A stretch of 38,570 nucleotides of DNA from SAR202 cluster bacterium AD-804-J14_MRT_500m (GCA_009391275.1 VEXF01000015.1:1-38570), one strand, 5' to 3'; positions 9,580-18,342 are shown, counted from the stretch's first letter. Notes: generated by a model not told the origin, from the sequence alone. Program-made: numbers and translations.

Positions 9580-12252
9580 CTATGCCTCTAATTGAGTCAG
9601 AACTTCTTTCAGTCGTTCACATCGTTCGTGCAGGCCGTTAGCCCTCTCTGTTTCTCTATTTACTACCGATTCAGGTGCCTTGGACACAAAGCCTGTATTA
9701 GAAAGTAGTTTCTCGATCCGGTCCAAGTTTTTTTTCGCTTCAGAAAATTCGTTTTTTAATCTTTGACGCTCTTTTTTGAGGTCTACCACGTCTCCCAGAA
9801 CGAGCCCGATTACCATGCCCCCAGCCAAGAGTGTTACCGTTACGTCTCTGGGTGCTTTGTCTGGCTTGTCTATGACAGTTAGCGACCTGAGTCTAGCTAA
9901 GCCAGTGATCACGGAACTTTCTTCGTCTACCATATCTCCCCAATCCTGCGGATTGATTACGGCATCTATACGACTGTTAGGGTCGATTCGCAATTGCGCT
10001 CTTATATTTCTTACAGCTTTGACAATAGTGATTAGAGCATCCATCTCCTTTTGAGACCCGGGATCTATTAGGTCAGGATCCATCTTTGGGTACTCTGCCA
10101 ACATAATGGATTTTGGCAACTCTTCTTGTCTTGGAAAAACTGAGGTTAGCCGTTGCCATATCTCCTCGGTGATGAAGGGCATGAAAGGGTGAAGTAGTCT
10201 TAAAGTTTGTTCCAAGACGTGTGCAAGTGTTGGCAAAGGTGAAGGGATTGTGTCCATATTTAGCCGGATCTTGGCCAACTCTATATACCAGTCGCAAAAA
10301 TCTCCCCAAAGGAATTCATAGATCTCTCGTTGTGCCTCCCCAATTTCGTATCGGGCCAAATAATGATCGACTTGTCCTGACACCTGGTTCAGGCGTCCTA
10401 TGATCCAACGATCTTGTCTATGAGTGATCTGATCGAGATTCTGGCTGATTCCTAAATTTTGGCCATTGTCCAATGATCGCAGGACGTACCTTGATGCATT
10501 CCAGATCTTATTCGCGAAGTTGCGACTGGCCTCTAATTTTTCGTCTCCAAGCCTAAGATCGTTTCCGGGAGCGGTCCCTGTCGTCAATGCAAATCGCAGA
10601 GCATCTGTTCCATAAATATCTGTAAGACGCAAGGGATCCAGAACATTGCCCCTAGTTTTGCTCATCTTTGCCCCTTGAGCATCTCGGATCAACCCGTGTA
10701 AGAATACGGTATGGAATGGCGGTTCACCGATATTCTCTATCCCAAGCATTATCATCCGAGCTACCCAGAAAAACAGAATGTCGTACCCAGTCTCCATAAC
10801 ACTGCCAGGATAAAAATAATCTAAATCTTGAGATTGCTTTGGCCACCCCAGTGTTGAGTGAGTCCATAAGCCGGAGCTGAACCAGGTATCTAGAACATCT
10901 GGATCTTGTGCGATATTCGGTGAATTACAGGTTTCACAGACAGTTGGATCATCCATTGATACCATAATTCCGTCACACGATTCGCAATACCAGACAGGTA
11001 TTCTGTGTCCCCACCATAATTGGCGGCTAATACACCAATCGCGAATGTTTTCCATCCAATTCAAATAGACACGTTCGAATCGTTCTGGCACTATACGGAT
11101 ACGTTTATCTTTCACAGCCTTGATAGCTGGGTCTGCAAGCGGCTGAATCTTAACGAACCACTGTTTACTGACTAACGGTTCCACAACAGTCGTGCATCTC
11201 TGGCAATGCCCAATAGAGTGGGTGTAAGACTCGGTCTTTTCGAGGAATCCTTTTTGTTCTAGTTCCTCCACAACCGCTGTTCTGGTGGCATCACGGTCCA
11301 TGCCTGTGAATGGACCCGCTTCGGCTGTCATTTTGCCATCGAAACCTATTATGGAGAGGGTGTGAAGCCCGTGGCGGTGTCCGATCTCGAAATCCGTCTG
11401 GTCGTGACCCGGTGTCACTTTCAAGGCCCCGGTTCCGAAATCCGGGTCTATCATTGTGTCACCCACGATGCTTAACTGTCTGCCAATTAAAGGCAGGTAA
11501 GCACAACAGCCTACGAGATGACCGTATCGGTCATCGTTGGGGTGTACGGCGATTCCTGTGTCTCCCATCAGTGTTTCAGGACGGGTTGTGGCGACGGTAA
11601 TGTGACCTTCCTGGTTTACCAATTGATATTTAACATAATATAACTGGCCCTGAATTTCCTGATACTCTACTTCTAAATCTGAAAGCGCTGTAGCGCATCT
11701 GATACACCAGTTAATAATCCTCTCACCCCTGTAGATCAGGCCTTTTTTGTACAAGTTTACGAACGTGGTCCTAACTGCTCTACTAGGTTCAGGATCCAAT
11801 GTAAAACTCAACCGAGTCCAATCACACGAAGCACCGAGGCGTTTATGTTGTTCGTCTATCCGGTTTCCATACTGGGCCACCCACTCCCATACTCTTTCGA
11901 CAAACTTGGCCCTTCCCAATTGCACGCGGGATGTACCTTCTTGCGCCAATTGACGTTCTACTACTACTTGGGTGGCTATCCCGGCATGGTCTTTCCCAGG
12001 AAGCCAGAGCGTAGCCTCGCCTAGCATTCGGTGCCATCGTACTAGAATGTCCTCTATAGACGCTGTTAATGCGTGACCTAGATGTAATTCTCCGGTAACG
12101 TTGGGGGGTGGCATTATCACTACGAAGGGATTTTTATTTGGATCTGCATTTGATCTGAAAAGATCGTTGTCCATCCAAAATTGATAGATTGGACCTTCAA
12201 CCGTCGATGGGTTGTACGCTCGTGGCATCTCTTGTGTCTTGTCCGTTTGCAT
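9580..12252 (-). CDS. valS: Valyl-tRNA synthetase
   Basis: Class Ia synthetase charging tRNA-Val and editing mischarged Thr. The 890-residue protein has the HIGH motif as HLGH (57-60) after PPPNVTG, the CP1 editing domain with TTRPETLMGDTG, the signature GHRIPVWYC, DPDVLDTWFSSGLW, KMSKS as GAKMSKTRGNVLDPL (about residue 530), the anticodon-binding domain, and the C-terminal coiled-coil arm characteristic of ValRS (last 70 residues, Lys/Glu-rich). The start at 12252 has GAGG about 10 bases upstream; an internal Met at residue 9 is possible. The single tRNA gene in the window (tRNA-Val, 27095) is one of its substrates. No T-box leader was found upstream. Confidence 0.96.
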   Translation of the reverse strand: MQTDKTQEMPRAYNPSTVEGPIYQFWMDNDLFRSNADPNKNPFVVIMPPPNVTGELHLGHALTASIEDILVRWHRMLGEATLWLPGKDHAGIATQVVVERQLAQEGTSRVQLGRAKFVERVWEWVAQYGNRIDEQHKRLGASCDWTRLSFTLDPEPSRAVRTTFVNLYKKGLIYRGERIINWCIRCATALSDLEVEYQEIQGQLYYVKYQLVNQEGHITVATTRPETLMGDTGIAVHPNDDRYGHLVGCCAYLPLIGRQLSIVGDTMIDPDFGTGALKVTPGHDQTDFEIGHRHGLHTLSIIGFDGKMTAEAGPFTGMDRDATRTAVVEELEQKGFLEKTESYTHSIGHCQRCTTVVEPLVSKQWFVKIQPLADPAIKAVKDKRIRIVPERFERVYLNWMENIRDWCISRQLWWGHRIPVWYCESCDGIMVSMDDPTVCETCNSPNIAQDPDVLDTWFSSGLWTHSTLGWPKQSQDLDYFYPGSVMETGYDILFFWVARMIMLGIENIGEPPFHTVFLHGLIRDAQGAKMSKTRGNVLDPLRLTDIYGTDALRFALTTGTAPGNDLRLGDEKLEASRNFANKIWNASRYVLRSLDNGQNLGISQNLDQITHRQDRWIIGRLNQVSGQVDHYLARYEIGEAQREIYEFLWGDFCDWYIELAKIRLNMDTIPSPLPTLAHVLEQTLRLLHPFMPFITEEIWQRLTSVFPRQEELPKSIMLAEYPKMDPDLIDPGSQKEMDALITIVKAVRNIRAQLRIDPNSRIDAVINPQDWGDMVDEESSVITGLARLRSLTVIDKPDKAPRDVTVTLLAGGMVIGLVLGDVVDLKKERQRLKNEFSEAKKNLDRIEKLLSNTGFVSKAPESVVNRETERANGLHERCERLKEVLTQLEA

Positions 12253-12642
12253 AAGTTAAAAGACCTCGGATGTTGAGTGCGAATGCATATTGTAGCAATC
12301 AGAAACGGGGGCCCGAAACCCTGTCTATAGAACAGAAATCTAGGAACAACGGGTGATGAGCTTGTTTCTGTAGTTCAAGTCTAAAAATTCGGAGCGAATT
12401 TTGGATTGATAAAGCCTCTTTGTACAACCTACGAATCCTAAGATTTGGGGGTCGCTGTTGTTTTGAAGCCGGTATAGATGCAGTCCTATTGTGGGAGATG
12501 GTTTCGGGTCTCTGGTGACCGCTGTATCTAAATTGTCCCCGTTCTGACGTGCATGCACCCGGTTAACAATAAGTAATATGCTATGATCTAGCCGTGTGCT
12601 GGAGTAAAACTGGAAAAGTCCTGCAATTGTAGACAACGTAAT
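12253..12642. other. Divergent valS/crcB intergenic region (390 bp)
   Basis: No ORF with coding character is visible on either strand. The right part holds an extended -10 promoter candidate for crcB, annotated separately. On the minus strand, TACAAT at 12294-12289 could be a -10 box for valS, but I see no matching -35. No T-box core was seen for valS and no convincing fluoride riboswitch for crcB. Confidence 0.6.
12579..12587 (+). promoter_or_regulatory. Extended -10 promoter candidate for crcB
   Basis: TGCTATGAT reads as an extended -10 element (TG, one base, TATGAT) 55 bases before the crcB ATG. The nearest -35-like hexamer, TTAACA at 12563-12568, is only 13 bases away, so activity would depend on the extended -10. 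This is a sequence match only. Confidence 0.35.
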
Positions 12643-13044
12643 ATGAATATCCTGCTCTTGGTTGGTTTAGGCGGTTTTAGCGGTGCTGTACTCAGGTATG
12701 TGATAGGACGCTGGGTACTTGATTTTTCGGTGCGTTCAGAATTCCCATATCCCACGCTTTTCGTTAATGTGATTGGATGTCTGCTAATTGGAATGCTCTA
12801 TGGGATTAGTGAAGAGCGCAACTTCTTAAATGACGAGGTCAGAGGACTGTTAGCGGTGGGGTTTTTAGGTGGGTTTACTACCTTCTCCGCCTTTAGTATC
12901 GAAACGCTGACTCTTTTACGAGATGGGCTCGTGCTCCATGCGATTTATAACATTACCCTACAGTTTGTAGCCACATTAGGGGCCGTCTCATTTGGTTTCT
13001 ATGCAGCCCGTTCCGTTGCTGGGTATTTGACTTCATCAACTTAA
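12643..13044 (+). CDS. crcB: Fluoride ion channel CrcB/Fluc
   Basis: Dual-topology membrane channel that exports fluoride passively as a dimer. The 133-residue protein has four hydrophobic segments and the family motifs GGFSGAVLRY (N-terminus), PYPTLFVNVIGCLLIG (with the conserved Asn) and GFLGGFTTFSAFSIE (the central Na+/fluoride motif). Only one crcB copy is present, as expected for a homodimer. No strong Shine-Dalgarno precedes the ATG. Its last 9 bases overlap the end of coaBC on the opposite strand, so the two genes converge without a terminator between them. Confidence 0.93.
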   Translation: MNILLLVGLGGFSGAVLRYVIGRWVLDFSVRSEFPYPTLFVNVIGCLLIGMLYGISEERNFLNDEVRGLLAVGFLGGFTTFSAFSIETLTLLRDGLVLHAIYNITLQFVATLGAVSFGFYAARSVAGYLTSST

Positions 13045-14232
13045 TAATTGTTTTACACGTTCTATTACTTTGTAGGCGACCTCACCCTTGTCCAACAAGG
13101 GTAGGGTTTCTGCGTTACCTGCCCGATCCAAAATTATTACCTGGTTTGAGTCTGATCCAAATCCGGATGCTGGATCTGTGATATCGTTTGCCACTATCAA
13201 GTCCAAATGTTTTAGGTCCATTTTCTTGCGTGCGTTCCGCACAATGTCCTGGGTTTCTGCTGCGAAACCTATTTTTATAATTGGCCCTTTGACGTTCGTG
13301 ATAATGTCGGGATTTTTTATCAACTCTAATGAAAACGACTCGCGTTTTTTCTTTAGCTTTTGCGTCGCAACTACCTTAGGCCGGTAGTCAGAAACAGCTG
13401 CGGCCATAATTAAAACATCCGCTCCCTCACAGGCTTGTTCCACTGCGGCTGACATGTCTCGCGCTGTTTTTGTTTCTACTATCTCAACAACTACAGGTGG
13501 GTGAAGGGTAGTCGGTGCGGTTATCAACACAGTCGAAGCTCCCTGATCCCTAGCCGCCCTGGCGAGAGCAAAACCCATCTTGCCGGAGGAGTGGTTCGTA
13601 ATCACTCGTACTGGGTCCACTGGTTCTTGGGTCCCACCAGCACTTACTACAATCTTCTTGCCTGATAAATCACCATTGAATCCTAAAGTGGCTCTAATAT
13701 GGTCGACTATATCGAGAGGTTCTATCATGCGACCCATGCCCAGCATCCCAGATGCTAATCTTCCTTCTACCGGTCCTGCGATGGCGACACCACGGCTGCG
13801 AAGCCGTTCTATATTTTCCTGTGTAGCGTGATTCTGCCACATGTTGCCGTCCATGGCTGGTGCAATCAGTGTGGGAGATCGGGACGCCAACACAGTGGTC
13901 GTCACGGCGTCGTCGGCCATACCATGCGACAATTTGGCGATAATATTTGCAGTAGCAGGAGCTACAACAATCAAATCTGCTTTTTGTGCTAATGCGACGT
14001 GATCCATTGCCAATTCAGATCCGGGATCGAAAAGATCTCTTGCTACTGGACGATGCGTGATGCTCTGAAAAGTGAGAGGACTGATGAACTGGGCGGCTTC
14101 GGATGTCATGGCTACGTGCACTATTGCTTCTGCTTGAATTAGCTTACTTGCCAGTTCAATCGCCTTATAACAGGCTATGCTGCCGCTTACACCTAGTACT
14201 ATGTGTTTCCCTCTGACAGTGGGGATCGTCAC
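13036..14232 (-). CDS. coaBC: Bifunctional phosphopantothenoylcysteine decarboxylase / phosphopantothenate-cysteine ligase
   Basis: Carries out steps two and three of coenzyme A synthesis: CoaB ligates cysteine to 4'-phosphopantothenate, CoaC (FMN) decarboxylates the product. The 398-residue fusion has the CoaC flavodoxin-like domain (1-185: GVSGSIACYKA, His 78 in MDHVAL, PAMDGNMW, RLASGMLGMGRM) and the CoaB domain (190-398: SAGGTQEPVDPVRVITNHSSGKMG, AAAVSDYRPK, LIKNPDII). Two CoaC positions differ from the E. coli-type consensus: PAMN is PAMD (Asp 128) and the substrate-clamp Cys of LACG is Ser 161. The start is GTG 14232, directly abutting the coaX stop (zero spacing), so translation is probably coupled. 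Confidence 0.93.
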   Translation of the reverse strand: MTIPTVRGKHIVLGVSGSIACYKAIELASKLIQAEAIVHVAMTSEAAQFISPLTFQSITHRPVARDLFDPGSELAMDHVALAQKADLIVVAPATANIIAKLSHGMADDAVTTTVLASRSPTLIAPAMDGNMWQNHATQENIERLRSRGVAIAGPVEGRLASGMLGMGRMIEPLDIVDHIRATLGFNGDLSGKKIVVSAGGTQEPVDPVRVITNHSSGKMGFALARAARDQGASTVLITAPTTLHPPVVVEIVETKTARDMSAAVEQACEGADVLIMAAAVSDYRPKVVATQKLKKKRESFSLELIKNPDIITNVKGPIIKIGFAAETQDIVRNARKKMDLKHLDLIVANDITDPASGFGSDSNQVIILDRAGNAETLPLLDKGEVAYKVIERVKQLLS

Positions 14233-15012
14233 TTAGAATGTGCCCCCGTCTTGGTTCATTTCGTACACCATCCTGAGGCCAATCAGTGTTAGGTCGGGGT
14301 TCGTTGCGTCAAAAACCTCAGTTTCCTTCTCAAATACCGTGGAAAGACCACCTGTAGCAACTACTTTAACTTCATCTTCCATTTCAGCTTTAAGGCGCTT
14401 GACCATTCCTTCCACCATACTCAAATAACCTAATAATAAGCCTGACTGAAGACTCGCGGCTGTATTGCGACCTATGGCAGCCTTTGGCATTGACATGTCT
14501 ACTCTCCGGAGTTGGGCTGTCGCCTGATGCAATGCTTCGGCCGCTACCTCAATACCAGGAGCGATCGCCCCGCCGAGGTAATCTCCCTCTTTAGAAATTG
14601 CATCGAATACCGTCGCTGTTCCGAAATCTACCACTATGGACGGCCCTCCATACAGCCGGTAGGCTGCCACTGCATCAACGACCCGATCGGTACCTACTTC
14701 GCGAGGGTTATCTGAAAGTATTCGAACTCCTGTCTTTACTCCTGCGCCTACTACTAAAGGTGTCACGTCGAAATATTCAAGGCAGACTTTTTCAAATGTG
14801 GACGTCAAAGGTGGGACGACACTGCATATCGCCGCACCGGTTATCTTGGTGAGTTCGATTCCTTTCATCCCTAATATGCTAGTAAGCGTCAAACCATATT
14901 CGTCAGTCATACGCCTGTTATCTGCGGAAAGTCGGCATGTGCACACAAGGTTATGCCCGTCGAACACTCCCAAATTGGCGTTTGTATTACCTATGTCTAT
15001 AGTGAGTAACAT
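14233..15012 (-). CDS. coaX: Type III pantothenate kinase
   Basis: ATP-dependent phosphorylation of pantothenate, first step of coenzyme A synthesis; type III enzymes are not feedback-inhibited by CoA. The 259-residue ASKHA-fold protein starts MLLTIDIGNTN (phosphate 1 motif), then GTDRVVDAVAAYRLYGG, VVDFGTATVFD (phosphate 2), GGAIAPGIEVAAEAL and IGRNTAASLQSG, with a C-terminal ATGG. It is directly followed by coaBC, giving a compact three-reaction CoA operon. It diverges from the gene at 15199. Confidence 0.95.
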   Translation of the reverse strand: MLLTIDIGNTNANLGVFDGHNLVCTCRLSADNRRMTDEYGLTLTSILGMKGIELTKITGAAICSVVPPLTSTFEKVCLEYFDVTPLVVGAGVKTGVRILSDNPREVGTDRVVDAVAAYRLYGGPSIVVDFGTATVFDAISKEGDYLGGAIAPGIEVAAEALHQATAQLRRVDMSMPKAAIGRNTAASLQSGLLLGYLSMVEGMVKRLKAEMEDEVKVVATGGLSTVFEKETEVFDATNPDLTLIGLRMVYEMNQDGGTF

Positions 15013-15141
15013 GTGAGAATGATTATAGGGTACCCATATGGCGTCTTCAAACTTAGATATTCGGATTTTAGGTTACCCATTGATCCAACATTAAACCTAG
15101 GTGATAATCAACGAGAAGTTAGTTTACAACTCTTAGACGAG

Positions 15142-15169
15142 TTACATTTTAATCGGTTATATATATAGT
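15142..15169 (+). promoter_or_regulatory. Promoter candidate for the 15199 gene
   Basis: TTACAT (15142-15147), a 16-base AT-rich spacer and TATAGT (15164-15169) fit a sigma70-type promoter. The likely start point lies about 24 bases before the ATG, just ahead of an exceptionally strong Shine-Dalgarno. Sequence match only. Confidence 0.4.
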
Positions 15170-15185
15170 TAGACCTTATTCTTCT

Positions 15186-15197
15186 AAGGAGGTGATC
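15186..15197 (+). promoter_or_regulatory. Full-length Shine-Dalgarno
   Basis: AAGGAGGTGATC is complementary over 12 bases to the usual 3' end of bacterial 16S rRNA. GGAGG ends 6 bases before ATG 15199. No other gene in the window has so complete a match, which suggests a highly translated product and fixes the start. Confidence 0.8.
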
Positions 15198-15198
15198 T

Positions 15199-15924
15199 AT
15201 GGCCACGTTGCCTAATCTCTACACGACGAGAATGGATGTAAAACCAGACTCCGAGGATTACCATATGAACTGGTGCAACAATCGACATTTACCTGACCTC
15301 ATGGAAGCTGGTTTTTTCAGTGCGGTTAGATACAGTTCGGTTGAAGGTCCCCAAAAATATCTCCAAGTTTATGAGATTTCGGGGCCAGAAATCTTTAAAA
15401 CACCTGGATACATTTACATCTGCCGATGTGACCCGGAATGCGATTCACAAGCTTGCCTTAATAAAACGGACCCAGCCAATCCCACCGGACCACAAATGAT
15501 GGTCCATGGTGCTGGCAGTACGCGAGCTGTCTATAAGCAGTTGGTTACGGTCAATGTGGATGATCCGTCCTTAGTCGCTCCAGGACGAACTTCTGAGTCG
15601 ACCGGGTCAATCAATGGCAGTACCATTCTGACATTACGATTTGATATGCCTGGTGAGATAGCCGAAGAATTCACATCTTGGATGGGTAACAACAAGATGG
15701 CCGATGTCCTTGGGGTTCCCGGGTTTAACTCCGGAAGGTTTTGCCGTCGAATAGATGAGTATTCCACGGAAGAACCGATGTTCATGGAAATTTTCGAACT
15801 GGACGGGCCTGAAATGATGAAGAATCTGAGCCAAATGAAGCTGGACGCTGAATCTCAGCGATTTGTTGACTCAGTGGTAGGTCGAAAAACAAATGTTATG
15901 CAGCGGTTCTACCCAGGAGCTTAA
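15199..15924 (+). CDS. Tandem dimeric alpha-beta barrel (EthD-like) protein, function unknown
   Basis: A 241-residue soluble protein that reads as two copies of a ferredoxin-like alpha-beta barrel module. Copy 1 (about 5-110) has DYHMNWCNNRHLPDLMEAGFF...SVEGPQKYLQVYEISGPEIF; copy 2 (about 120-240) has FTSWMGNNKMADVLGVPGFN...EYSTEEPMFMEIFELDGPEMM. Each copy has W-x(2)-N(N), a short helix, GF, then a strand pair ending in YEI/FEL-x-GPE. Such modules usually form dimers and occur in EthD-type proteins, some monooxygenases and heme- or polyketide-active enzymes; the specific reaction cannot be inferred. No signal peptide. Expression is probably high given the Shine-Dalgarno. Confidence 0.8.
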   Translation: MATLPNLYTTRMDVKPDSEDYHMNWCNNRHLPDLMEAGFFSAVRYSSVEGPQKYLQVYEISGPEIFKTPGYIYICRCDPECDSQACLNKTDPANPTGPQMMVHGAGSTRAVYKQLVTVNVDDPSLVAPGRTSESTGSINGSTILTLRFDMPGEIAEEFTSWMGNNKMADVLGVPGFNSGRFCRRIDEYSTEEPMFMEIFELDGPEMMKNLSQMKLDAESQRFVDSVVGRKTNVMQRFYPGA

Positions 15925-16067
15925 CTGACTATTAGAAAGACTGAATGTAGGTTTCGTATTTGCCGAGGGTCATAGCTGCGTTGTGTCTACTCTCATCTTG
16001 ATCCATTGATTAGGGCTATGCTAACTTGTACACGTATTAATGGATCCTAGGCAGTGTGGAGTCATAG

Positions 16068-17003
16068 TTGCGCATAATATCTTTTCTACCCAGTGCTACT
16101 GAAATAGTTTGTGCCTTGGGCCTAGCAGATAGTTTGGTAGGAGTTACTCACGAATGTGATTATCCAGCTGATGCTTTGCGAAAACCTAGGGTGGTAAACA
16201 GTTTTGTCAAAACCGCCGGTCTCGCGAGCGACGAAATTGATGTGGTTGTGAAAGAACGTTACCTATCCGGACAACCCTTGTATGAGATAGATCCTAAAGT
16301 TTTAGCCGATGCTCAACCTGAATTGGCGATCACACAAGCGCTTTGTGACGTGTGCGCCATTCCTTCCGAACAAGTGAACGACGCTTTGAACGCTCTAAAT
16401 CCTGTGCCTCAAGTGATCTCGCTAGACCCTCATTCCTTGGATGATATGTTTGGAGATATTCAGCGGATAGGCGAGGCTGCTGGTGTGACGGATCAGGCAC
16501 GCAGTTTAATAAGTTCACTTGTAGACAGGCGTGATGCAGTAGCCGCCCGTGCAGGGTTAACTGAGGACAAGCCTAGGGTTGCATGCCTTGAATGGTTAGA
16601 CCCTATTTTGGTAGCCGGCCATTGGGTTCCCGAGATGGTATCTATAGCCGGGGGTCGGGATTGTTTGGGCAGGCCTGGGGAGCCTTCTTTTAAAACTGAA
16701 TGGATTAACGTGATTGAATCAGATCCAAATTTCATATTAGCTATGCCGTGCGGATTCGATGTTAAACGAGCCATCCCGGAGATCCCAAAGCTCACCAATC
16801 GATTAGGATGGTCTGAAACCAAAGCGGCAAGGGAGGAGCGGCTATTTGTACTGGATGGGGGATCATACTATAGTCGATCTGGCCCGAGATTAATTGATGG
16901 ATTAGAGATGATTGCGGAGATTCTTCATCCCGACTTTTTCTCTGGGTTAATACCTCAACGTGGCGCATTCCATGTATCTGGCGATCTGTTCAGGGTTAGT
17001 TAA
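16068..17003 (+). CDS. Cobalamin-binding-type periplasmic-binding-fold protein (BtuF/COG0614-like), no signal peptide
   Basis: A 311-residue protein of the class III (BtuF/FhuD) solute-binding fold: RIISFLPSATEIVCALGL at the N-terminus, GVTHECDYP, TQALCDVCAI around residue 90, a long connecting helix, VACLEWLDPILVAGHWVPEM and a C-terminal GPRLIDGLEMIAEILHP. It lacks any signal peptide or lipobox and no permease or ATPase gene is nearby, so it may be cytoplasmic, as in the orphan branch of this family annotated as cobalamin-binding. The ligand is uncertain. Start is TTG 16068, supported by GGAG at 16058-16061. Its last 8 bases overlap the end of the LON-domain gene on the other strand. Confidence 0.8.
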   Translation: MRIISFLPSATEIVCALGLADSLVGVTHECDYPADALRKPRVVNSFVKTAGLASDEIDVVVKERYLSGQPLYEIDPKVLADAQPELAITQALCDVCAIPSEQVNDALNALNPVPQVISLDPHSLDDMFGDIQRIGEAAGVTDQARSLISSLVDRRDAVAARAGLTEDKPRVACLEWLDPILVAGHWVPEMVSIAGGRDCLGRPGEPSFKTEWINVIESDPNFILAMPCGFDVKRAIPEIPKLTNRLGWSETKAAREERLFVLDGGSYYSRSGPRLIDGLEMIAEILHPDFFSGLIPQRGAFHVSGDLFRVS

Positions 17004-17640
17004 GACGCTCGTTTGATTGACCTTTCTCAAAAAGCGCTCTCTTGGCAATCTCCAACCGTTCTTTGAGTAACGGCAGTGCCCTGGTTATACGCTCGTCCGC
17101 CGAGTCTATTTGAAGTAAAAATTGTCCCACTTTCGGAGGGTTGGAGACCACCTGGGCTATTGAAAAAGATAGGGGTACAGGCTCATCTGGCACATCTAGA
17201 TCTTTTATCCAACTGCCTTGTAATGATGTTATGGTCTTCCAGTATTCGCTTAATATCTGTTTCGCTTCTGCTAAGGTATCACCAAGATCTGTAGGAGCTT
17301 CTTCGGGCAAGAATTCTACTTTACCCATCAAGAATGGCACCTCTTGTGTGATCTCTAGAAGTTTGAACCGCTTTTCACCCTGAGTTTGTAGGTTATATCG
17401 CCCCTGATCTAACCTCTGGGCTGATAAAATGCGCGCCGTGGTGCCCACACGATATGGTTGAGCTGGTCCACCTACTTCTACACCTTCTTTTATTAGTAGA
17501 ACACCAAATTCCTTGTCTGCGTCCAAGCACTCACCAATCATTACCTTGTATCGTTCTTCAAAAATTCGAAGCGGTAAAGAGGCGCCCGGGAAGAGAACCA
17601 ATCCTAGTGGGAAAAGTCGTAGTTCTATCTGTTGAGACAT
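16996..17640 (-). CDS. Stand-alone LON substrate-binding domain protein
   Basis: A 214-residue protein consisting only of the LON N-terminal (PUA-like) domain: LRLFPLGLVLFPGASLPLRIFEERYKVMI at the start, FGVLLIKEG, VGTTARIL and GRYNLQTQGEKRFKLL, followed by a helical segment ending in a basic tail. No AAA+ or protease domain follows, so it is not the Lon protease. Such stand-alone proteins (COG2802) are widespread and of unclear function, possibly peptide or protein binding. It converges on the 16068 gene with an 8-base overlap. Confidence 0.88.
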   Translation of the reverse strand: MSQQIELRLFPLGLVLFPGASLPLRIFEERYKVMIGECLDADKEFGVLLIKEGVEVGGPAQPYRVGTTARILSAQRLDQGRYNLQTQGEKRFKLLEITQEVPFLMGKVEFLPEEAPTDLGDTLAEAKQILSEYWKTITSLQGSWIKDLDVPDEPVPLSFSIAQVVSNPPKVGQFLLQIDSADERITRALPLLKERLEIAKRALFEKGQSNERLN

Positions 17641-17878
17641 ACGATGTCACACGTCGCTGAAAGTCTGGTGATACGGAAAGTATAGATTGGTCAAGGCCAG
17701 TGGGCAAGTTGGGTAGAGCATCGGAACAGATTATCAGATATGGGCTGGTCGCATCGATACACTCCGTATTGGACACGGCATTTGATCAAGATGGGCCTAT
17801 ATCAAAAGGTGTTTACATCAGAGATTGAATTGTGCCTTGATACAGGATCAACGATATAAATACGAAGACAGAGAATTC

Positions 17879-18193
17879 GGTGAGGCGAAAACGATAATGC
17901 CGCTGGAATAGGCGACAAAAAAGCTAACTTTTGTTCTCGCATCGCTGTTTGGTCTAGAAGATCGCGGTTTGATTAGATCCGGTTCAATGGCCGACCTCGT
18001 GATTTTTAACCAGGAAACTATCGTTCGATTTGAGCCTAAGGAGATCTAGGGCTTTCCATCTGATGGTAAGCGGCTTCAAGAATTGACCCAAGGTATAGAT
18101 TGTACGGTAGTAATTGGTCATATTCTTATTGAGAAAGGGAAACAACCAGGAGTGTTTCCAGGGAAAGTGACTAGGAACGGTTATTATCGTTCC
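17879..18193 (+). pseudogene. D-aminoacylase / amidohydrolase C-terminal relic
   Basis: One reading frame encodes the C-terminus of an N-acyl-D-amino-acid deacylase type amidohydrolase: KLTFVLASLFGLEDRGL, IRSGSMADLVIFNQETI, FPSDGKRLQELTQGID, VVIGHILIEKGK and GVFPGKVTRNG. This block carries the usual dRGxIxxGxxADLVIF strand and the terminal G-K/R-V-x-R-N-G element. The frame is broken by TAG at 17909-17911 (where GAG would be expected) and TAG at 18047-18049, and nothing recognisable continues the gene upstream. It is therefore a decayed remnant, probably of a roughly 500-codon gene. Confidence 0.7.
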
Positions 18194-18342
18194 AAAAGCC
18201 ATGATCGATCGGTTGAAATAGCAATATATGACTGTCGCCAAAGCGCCAATGAAAGTCCTTTTAGAATTGTAGAAATTATCCGACGAGAATCTTAGTAGAA
18301 AAACGTCGTTAAGGTTATATTTTTGATCTCTAAAAATATGCG

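Noticed and set aside
12253..12400. T-box riboswitch for valS
   Set aside because: The minus strand of this region lacks the T-box core (AGGGTGGNACCGCG) and a valine specifier loop.
12490..12540. Fluoride riboswitch before crcB (GGGAGATGGTTTC resembles part of the motif)
   Set aside because: The pseudoknot partner and the TGATG-type segment are missing, and it lies more than 100 bases from the start codon.
17735..17800. Trace resembling adenosine deaminase (RIDTLRIGHGI)
   Set aside because: Only about 11 codons match before a stop, and no other part of such an enzyme is near; probably chance.
17909..18049. Stop-codon reassignment of TAG to explain the D-aminoacylase frame
   Set aside because: TAG ends intact genes in this window, and the upstream part of the relic is missing, so simple decay fits better.
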